From: an uncultured beta proteobacterium
Lineage (GTDB): Bacteria > Pseudomonadota > Gammaproteobacteria > Burkholderiales > Burkholderiaceae
Direction: 5' to 3'
DNA length: 11,339 nucleotides
Assembly (NCBI GenBank): GCA_903938955.1
Contig: CAJAFJ010000647.1
Coordinates: 1-11,339 of the forward strand
Part shown: positions 6,637 through 11,339 of the stretch, piece by piece
How positions within the stretch are numbered: the first letter of the stretch is position 1
Layout: every line of letters begins with the position of its first letter
Translations under genes and position numbers: made by a program
The notes under the pieces: model-generated
Database searches by the model: none
Told to the model about the DNA's origin: nothing
Seen by the model: the letters and a program-made list of their open reading frames with translations, nothing else

Positions 6637-7581
6637 ATGATAATTCACCGCATGAAAACCAAATTGAATGGCGTAACGCCACTGCCTCATCTGGGCATTA
6701 TTCGCGTCGAAGGTGAAGAAGCGGCCAAGTTTCTGCATGGCCAGTTGACGCATGACTTTTCATTACTGGGCATGTCTGAGGCGCGACTGGCGGCATTTTG
6801 CTCTGCCAAAGGCCGCATGCAAGCCAGCTTTGTCGGCTTCAAACGCAGCCCGACCGAAATTTTGCTGGTCTGCAGCCGCGATATTTTGCCGCCCACGCTG
6901 AAACGGCTCTCCATGTTTGTCATGCGTGCCAAGGCCAAGCTGACCGATGCCAGTGACGATTACGCGGTGTTCGGGCTGACCGGTGATGCGGTTCAAACGC
7001 TGGCGGGCAGCGCAGGCCCGGCTTGGGCCAAGGTCGACAGCGCCACGGGCACCCTCATTCACCTGTACCCGGCAGACGGCGTCAGCCGCGCATTATGGGT
7101 GGCGCCGCTTGCGCAGACTGCGCCTGAAGGTGAAACCTTGACTGAGGCGGATTGGCTCTGGGGCGAAGTGCGCAGTGGTATTGCCATGATCACCGCGCCC
7201 ATCGTGGAGGCTTTTGTACCCCAAATGCTCAACTATGAATCGGTCGGCGGCGTGAACTTCAAAAAAGGCTGCTATCCCGGACAAGAAGTGGTGGCACGCA
7301 GCCAGTTTCGCGGCACCTTGAAGCGTCGCGCTTACTTGGTGCATTCAGACGCACCCCTGAAGGCGGGTGACGAAGTATTTCAGAGCACCAATGCAGAGCA
7401 GCCTTGCGGCACGGTTGCGCAGGCGGCTGCGGTGCCATCAGGGTCAGCGGCCACCGGGTTTGATGCCATTGTGGTGTTGCAGGTAAGCGCTGCGGATGCG
7501 GGCGATTTGCATCTGGGCAGTGCCACGGGCCCCGTGCTACAGGCAGCCCCGCCGCCCTACCCTTTGCTGGCCGATATTTAA
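6637..7581 (+). CDS. ygfZ: YgfZ/GcvT-family folate-binding protein for iron-sulfur proteins
   Basis: A 314-residue cytoplasmic protein related to the GcvT aminomethyltransferase. E. coli YgfZ binds folate and supports assembly or repair of certain Fe-S enzymes, including the tRNA-modifying MiaB. The signature KGCYPGQE is at 210-217 with the essential Cys212. The N-terminal GIIRVEGEEAAKFLHGQLTHD (20-40) and SAKGRMQASF (56-65) are also typical. Start choice is open: ATG 6637, or ATG 6652 five codons later (MKTKLNGV); neither has a clear ribosome site. The gene diverges from mltG and its TAA overlaps the TAA of the opposing hydrolase gene by 2 bases. A Pro/Ala-rich C-terminal end follows a beta-barrel-like region. 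Confidence 0.93.
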   Translation: MIIHRMKTKLNGVTPLPHLGIIRVEGEEAAKFLHGQLTHDFSLLGMSEARLAAFCSAKGRMQASFVGFKRSPTEILLVCSRDILPPTLKRLSMFVMRAKAKLTDASDDYAVFGLTGDAVQTLAGSAGPAWAKVDSATGTLIHLYPADGVSRALWVAPLAQTAPEGETLTEADWLWGEVRSGIAMITAPIVEAFVPQMLNYESVGGVNFKKGCYPGQEVVARSQFRGTLKRRAYLVHSDAPLKAGDEVFQSTNAEQPCGTVAQAAAVPSGSAATGFDAIVVLQVSAADAGDLHLGSATGPVLQAAPPPYPLLADI

Positions 7582-8534
7582 CCCGCAAAAGCGAGACGCA
7601 GTGCCTGGGCTGCGTCGGCATGGGCGCGGTGGGCTTCAGGAATGGCGCGCCCCATTGTGATGAACCCATGCACCACACCCCGGTAAATCTCCAGGTCCAC
7701 CGGGACACCGGAAGCCCGCAGTTTGTCGGCATACAAAACACCTTCGTCCACCAGCGGATCGCATTCGGCCAAACCAAACCACGCGGGCGCCAGGCCTTCA
7801 TGATCGGGCGCGCTCAAGGGTGAAAAACGCCAGTCGTCCCGATCTGCCGCGGTACGCAGGTAATGGTTGAAAAAGTAGCTGATGAGCTCATCGTCAATCA
7901 GAAAGCCATGGCCGAATTTTTTATGCGACGGCGAATCCTGGTGCGCCGCACAGCCGGGGTAAAAAAGCAATTGCAGGGCCAGGGGCAAGCCCTCATGGCG
8001 AGCCTGAATGGCGCACGCTGCGGCCAACGTCCCACCGGCGCTGTCGCCTCCTGCCGCCAAGCGACTGGCATCAAGCCCCAGACTGCCCGCCTGCGTGGCC
8101 ACCCAGGCCAGCACGTCCCACGCGTCCTGTTGTGCCACCGGAAACAAGTGTTCAGGCGCCAGCCGGTAGTTCACCGACAGCACCGCACAGTGGGCCAAAT
8201 GGCTCAAGCTGCGGCACAACACATCGTGTGTGGCAAGGCTGCCGATGGTGAAGCCGCCGCCATGAAAATAGACCAGTACCGGGAGTTTCTCATTGGACGG
8301 CGCATACAGCCGGACCGGCACATCAAAACCATCGCGCGCAGGCACGGTAAAACTCTCCACCCGCGCCAGTTTGGGCGCGGGGATGTCCAGCACACCGGCA
8401 CCTGCCTCGAAGGACTCACGGGCTTGTTGGGGCGTGAGTGCCTGCAAGGGCACCCGTCCGGCACGCGCAATGCGCTCCAGCACGCTGTGCATGGCAGGCG
8501 TCAGTAAGGCGCGCGGGTTACGGTGATGGGTCAT
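7578..8534 (-). CDS. Alpha/beta hydrolase, HSL-type esterase/lipase
   Basis: A 318-residue serine hydrolase of the hormone-sensitive-lipase (bacterial family IV) group, expected to cleave short or medium acyl esters in the cytoplasm. The oxyanion-hole motif HGGG is at 91-94 in VYFHGGGFTIGS. The nucleophile Ser165 lies in GGDSAGG. Asp259 in AECDPLVDEG and His289 in GVVHGF complete the triad. VNYRLAPEH (121-129) is also characteristic. There is no signal peptide. The N-terminal 45 residues would form the cap. ATG 8534 lacks a strong ribosome site. The gene converges on ygfZ and diverges from the transglutaminase gene across 228 bases. The substrate cannot be read from the sequence, and nothing ties it functionally to its neighbours. 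Confidence 0.94.
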   Translation of the reverse strand: MTHHRNPRALLTPAMHSVLERIARAGRVPLQALTPQQARESFEAGAGVLDIPAPKLARVESFTVPARDGFDVPVRLYAPSNEKLPVLVYFHGGGFTIGSLATHDVLCRSLSHLAHCAVLSVNYRLAPEHLFPVAQQDAWDVLAWVATQAGSLGLDASRLAAGGDSAGGTLAAACAIQARHEGLPLALQLLFYPGCAAHQDSPSHKKFGHGFLIDDELISYFFNHYLRTAADRDDWRFSPLSAPDHEGLAPAWFGLAECDPLVDEGVLYADKLRASGVPVDLEIYRGVVHGFITMGRAIPEAHRAHADAAQALRLAFAG

Positions 8535-8553
8535 GACGTCAATGTTTCTTGTT

Positions 8554-8567
8554 AAAGTTGGTACTTT
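8554..8567. repeat. Short inverted repeat AAAGT-TGGT-ACTTT
   Basis: A perfect 5+5 dyad with a 4-base centre lies 20 bases upstream of the hydrolase start, in its probable leader or promoter. It could be a small operator or a weak hairpin. At this length chance occurrence is quite possible. Confidence 0.3.
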
Positions 8568-8588
8568 GAATCCTACACGCGACGAGAA

Positions 8589-8621
8589 CCGATACGTCAG
8601 AGCCGATCATCGTGAGCCGAT
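8589..8621. repeat. Three CCGAT boxes at exact 14-bp period
   Basis: CCGAT begins at 8589, 8603 and 8617. The second and third copies are both preceded by GAG, and the spacers between boxes end similarly (CAGAG, GTGAG). The second box also forms the palindrome CGATCATCG, and CATCG-N5-CGATG spans 8608-8622. The array lies about 75-107 bp upstream of the sigma-54-like element, the usual distance for enhancer sites of an activator. Spacing and position are seen in the sequence; binding is inferred. Confidence 0.45.
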
Positions 8622-8658
8622 GAGGCCTAACTTCAAACCCCACAACACGCCAAAATTA

Positions 8659-8678
8659 CCGAATGAGCGTCTATTCGG
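8659..8678. promoter_or_regulatory. Dyad CCGAAT-N8-ATTCGG, probable regulator site
   Basis: A perfect 6+6 inverted repeat with an 8-base spacer lies in the hydrolase-transglutaminase spacer, ending 17 bp before the -24 box. The size suits a dimeric helix-turn-helix regulator. Its half-site resembles the CCGAT boxes upstream. It could be an activator site, a repressor operator or a site serving both divergent genes; the regulator is not in the window. Confidence 0.5.
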
Positions 8679-8694
8679 CCAGCCTCAAGATCGA

Positions 8695-8711
8695 CTGGCA
8701 CCAAGATTGCT
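8695..8711 (+). promoter_or_regulatory. Putative sigma-54 (-24/-12) promoter
   Basis: The element reads CTGGCAC-CAAGA-TTGCT. It matches the sigma-54 consensus TGGCAC-N5-TTGCW, with exactly 10 bases between the invariant GG (-24) and GC (-12). It points toward the large transglutaminase gene and predicts a start site near 8721-8723, leaving a leader of about 40 bases. Sigma-54 promoters need an enhancer-binding activator and often respond to nitrogen status or other signals. The only mismatch I note is C instead of a purine directly after TGGCAC. Confidence 0.55.
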
Positions 8712-8762
8712 TTGTATTTCTTACAGTGAGATTTTTTTCTCGCCCTTTACACGAGACACCAC

Positions 8763-11339
8763 ATGTCAATTCACGCTGCACTGAACCACGTTACCCACTA
8801 CAAATACGACCGGCTGGTCAACCTGGGCCCCCAGGTGATTCGTCTGCGGCCTGCGCCCCACTGCCGCAGCAAGATCATTTCCTATTCACTGACGATTGAA
8901 CCGACTGACCATTACATCAACTGGCAACAAGACCCGTTTGCCAACTACCAGGGCCGTCTGGTGTTTGAGAAGAAGACTCGTGAATTCAAGGTCACAGTCG
9001 ATCTGGTGGTCGAGATGGCGGTCTACAACCCGTTTGACTTCTTCCTGGAGCCCAGCGCCGAGCAATACCCGTTTAAGTACGAAAACCTGCTCAAACAAGA
9101 GCTGGCACCGTACCTGGCCGCCGACGCCGTCTCTGAGCGCATGCAGGCTTGCCTGGCGCGCATTGATCTGACGAAACGCCGCACCATCGATTTTCTGGTG
9201 GATGTGAATCAGATGGTGCATAAAGACATCAGTTATCTGATCCGCATGGAACCTGGTGTGCAAACGCCGGATGAAACACTCACGCTGGGCTCCGGCTCCT
9301 GCCGCGATTCAGCTTGGTTGTTGGTGCAACTTCTGCGCAACTGCGGGCTGGCAGCTCGCTTTGTTTCGGGCTACCTGATCCAGCTTAAACCCGATGTGAA
9401 ATCGTTGGATGGCCCCAGCGGCACGGAGGTCGACTTCACCGACCTGCACGCCTGGTGCGAGGTTTACCTGCCGGGCGCGGGCTGGGTTGGTCTGGATGCC
9501 ACCTCCGGTTTGCTGGCGGGCGAAGGCCACATTCCACTGGCCTGCACACCTCAACCGTCGGGCGCCGCACCGATTGAGGGCAGCATGGACAAATGCGAGG
9601 TGGAGTTTGAACACCACATGGCCGTGACGCGCATTTACGAGTCGCCACGGGTCACCAAACCTTACACAGAAGAGCAATGGACCGACGTGATGGCCTTGGG
9701 CAGCGCCGTTGACAAAGAGCTGCAGGCGGGCGATGTGCGCCTGACGATGGGCGGCGAGCCCACCTTTGTGGCGGTGAGCGACCGCGACGCACCAGAATGG
9801 AATATTGATGCACTGGGACCGACCAAGCGCGGTTTTGCCACTGAATTGGTGCAAAAACTTCGTGCTGAATATGGCGATGGCGGTTTCCTGCACTTTGGCC
9901 AAGGCAAGTGGTACCCCGGCGAGCAGTTACCGCGCTGGGCGCTGAACATCTACTGGCGTGCTGACGGCCAACCGGTGTGGGCCAATCCCGCCCTGTTCAC
10001 GGATGAACGGGTACCGACGCATTACACCAGCGCGGACGCCTGCCGCTTTACCAAAACACTGGCCAGCAAACTGGGCGTGACTGACAAATTCATGCAAAGC
10101 GCGCACGAAGACGTGTTTTATTACCTGTGGCGCGAACGTCGCTTGCCCGTCAACGTGGACCCGTTCAACTCAAAACTCGACGACGAAATGGAACGCGCGC
10201 GTCTGCGTCGTGTCTTCGATCAAAAGCTGGACTCGGTCGTCGGCTACGTGCTGCCCATCAAAGTGGCTGAAAAATCGGGTGCGGGCAAGCCCGAGTGGAC
10301 AACCGGCTCATGGTTTTTGCGCGATGAACGCCTTTATCTGATGCCGGGTGATTCCCCCATGGGCTTGCGCCTGCCGCTGGACTCGCAACCCTGGGTCAGC
10401 AAGGCCGAGTACCCCTACATGCTGGAACAAGACCCGTCAACACCCAGAGACGATTTGCCGGCGCACGGCGCCCTGGCAGCACGTTATGTGCCCGTGGCAA
10501 CAACGAGCACCACGGCCACGTCGGTCATGGGCACGCCTTATCTGGTGGGTGCCGGACCGGTGTCTGAGGCCGCTCGAAAAATCCAAACCGCGACAACTGC
10601 GGGCAACTCGGCAACGTCTGCCAGTGCCCAAAGCGCACAGCAAGCGGAACCCGTCGATTTTTCGCGTACGCCCAAATCTCAGGAATCAGCCAGCTGGGTG
10701 ACCCGCACGGCACTCTGCGTCGAGGTCCGTGACCCGCGCCGCGCCAGCGGGCCCAAGGCGGAGGCCATTGGTGAGAAATCAGGCGTGCTTTACATCTTCA
10801 TGCCGCCCTTGGAAAAGCTGGAGGAGTATCTGGACCTGTTGGCAGCGGTCGAAGCCACGGCGCAAGAATTGCGCATACAACTGGTGCTGGAAGGCTACCC
10901 ACCGCCACGCGATCCACGTCTGAAGCTGTTACAAGTCACGCCTGATCCGGGTGTGATCGAGGTCAATATTCACCCAGTTACTAATTGGGGCGATCTGGTC
11001 AAGAACACCGAGTTTCTCTACAACGTCGCCTTTGAGTCGCGTTTGTCAGCCGAGAAGTTCATGAAAGACGGCCGCCACACCGGCACCGGCGGTGGCAACC
11101 ACTTTGTGATGGGCGGCGCCACGCCATCCGACAGCCCGTTTTTGCGCAAGCCCGAGCTGCTGGCCAGCCTGCTGCTGTACTGGCACAACCACCCCAGCCT
11201 GAGCTACCTGTTTTCCGGCATGTTCGTCGGCCCCACCAGCCAGGCTCCGCGTGTTGATGAAGCCCGCAACGACCAGTTGTATGAGCTTGAAATTGACATT
11301 GAGCAAATCTACAAAAACCGCGAACTGTACGGCCAGGAC
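8763..11339 (+). CDS. Transglutaminase-like protein fused to DUF2126 (3' end cut off by window)
   Basis: An open frame of 859 codons with no stop, running off the right end; full family members are roughly 1,100 residues. The N-terminal part (about 1-290) is a bacterial transglutaminase-like fold: HVTHYKYDRLVNLGPQVIRL at 9-28, catalytic Cys180 in GSGSCRDSAWLL, His229 in DLHAWCEVYLPG and Asp245 in GLDATSG. From about 326 the DUF2126 region begins with RLTMGGEPTFV. Its C-terminal half contains TALCVEVRDPR, VTPDPGVIEVNIHP and HTGTGGGNH (772-780), then YWHNHPSLSYLFSGMFVGPT and APRVDEARND. To my knowledge DUF2126 has been linked to the amide-forming (glutamate-cysteine-ligase-like) superfamily, and such proteins sit beside alpha-E and permuted ATP-grasp genes in predicted peptide-modification clusters. 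Residues about 577-643 form a Thr/Ala/Ser/Gln-rich linker. ATG 8763 gives the usual family N-terminus; the ribosome site is weak. Reaction and substrate are unknown. Confidence 0.93.
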   Translation, partial: MSIHAALNHVTHYKYDRLVNLGPQVIRLRPAPHCRSKIISYSLTIEPTDHYINWQQDPFANYQGRLVFEKKTREFKVTVDLVVEMAVYNPFDFFLEPSAEQYPFKYENLLKQELAPYLAADAVSERMQACLARIDLTKRRTIDFLVDVNQMVHKDISYLIRMEPGVQTPDETLTLGSGSCRDSAWLLVQLLRNCGLAARFVSGYLIQLKPDVKSLDGPSGTEVDFTDLHAWCEVYLPGAGWVGLDATSGLLAGEGHIPLACTPQPSGAAPIEGSMDKCEVEFEHHMAVTRIYESPRVTKPYTEEQWTDVMALGSAVDKELQAGDVRLTMGGEPTFVAVSDRDAPEWNIDALGPTKRGFATELVQKLRAEYGDGGFLHFGQGKWYPGEQLPRWALNIYWRADGQPVWANPALFTDERVPTHYTSADACRFTKTLASKLGVTDKFMQSAHEDVFYYLWRERRLPVNVDPFNSKLDDEMERARLRRVFDQKLDSVVGYVLPIKVAEKSGAGKPEWTTGSWFLRDERLYLMPGDSPMGLRLPLDSQPWVSKAEYPYMLEQDPSTPRDDLPAHGALAARYVPVATTSTTATSVMGTPYLVGAGPVSEAARKIQTATTAGNSATSASAQSAQQAEPVDFSRTPKSQESASWVTRTALCVEVRDPRRASGPKAEAIGEKSGVLYIFMPPLEKLEEYLDLLAAVEATAQELRIQLVLEGYPPPRDPRLKLLQVTPDPGVIEVNIHPVTNWGDLVKNTEFLYNVAFESRLSAEKFMKDGRHTGTGGGNHFVMGGATPSDSPFLRKPELLASLLLYWHNHPSLSYLFSGMFVGPTSQAPRVDEARNDQLYELEIDIEQIYKNRELYGQD

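Noticed and set aside
7863..8507. 214-codon + strand open frame opposite the hydrolase
   Set aside because: A shadow of a G+C-rich gene: the minus strand has a full catalytic triad and family motifs, while this frame shows no domain.
8533..8784. Possible 83-residue + strand ORF across the hydrolase-transglutaminase spacer
   Set aside because: It overlaps the start of the well-supported transglutaminase gene in another frame, has no ribosome site or recognisable motif, and covers the promoter-like elements.
9309..9902. 197-codon - strand open frame opposite the transglutaminase domain
   Set aside because: The + strand carries conserved transglutaminase and DUF2126 motifs through this stretch; the antisense frame has no recognisable feature.

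Overview
The window looks like chromosomal DNA of a betaproteobacterium, probably Burkholderiales and close to Comamonadaceae. This is inferred from the moderately high G+C coding style, the protein sequences and the gene order; no rRNA or other phylogenetic marker is present. I see no tRNA, rRNA, insertion sequence, phage gene or CRISPR array. Ten of the eleven protein genes are complete or nearly so. The first gene (NlpC/P60 lipoprotein) and the last (transglutaminase/DUF2126) run off the ends.

Layout. 1-553 (-) is the 5' part of an NlpC/P60 cell-wall peptidase with a lipobox. 650-1141 (-) and 1286-1957 (+) are two unrecognised genes transcribed away from each other; the second encodes a membrane-anchored protein. 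2056-6604 (-) is a compact cluster read mltG, tmk, holB, pilZ, tatD (ycfH type), then a secreted ankyrin-repeat protein. Three junctions in it overlap by 4 bases (ATGA, ATGA, GTGA) and mltG-tmk is separated by 6 bases, so most of it should be co-translated. This mixes peptidoglycan processing, dTMP synthesis, the DNA polymerase III clamp loader, type IV pilus assembly and a TatD nuclease, in the order known from Pseudomonas and relatives. ygfZ (6637-7581, +) diverges from mltG and converges on an HSL-type alpha/beta hydrolase (7578-8534, -); their stop codons overlap.

8535-8762 is the only sizeable regulatory region. It separates the hydrolase from the large transglutaminase-DUF2126 gene starting at 8763. 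It carries a close match to a sigma-54 (-24/-12) promoter pointing at the large gene. Upstream of that lie a perfect 6+6 dyad and three CCGAT boxes spaced exactly 14 bp apart.

The most interesting element is the end of the window. A transglutaminase-like domain with an intact Cys-His-Asp triad is fused to a DUF2126 domain carrying an HTGTGGGNH motif, apparently under nitrogen/alternative-sigma type control. The family is associated with predicted peptide-modifying or amide-ligating gene clusters that remain poorly characterised. Its partner genes, if present, would lie just beyond the right end.
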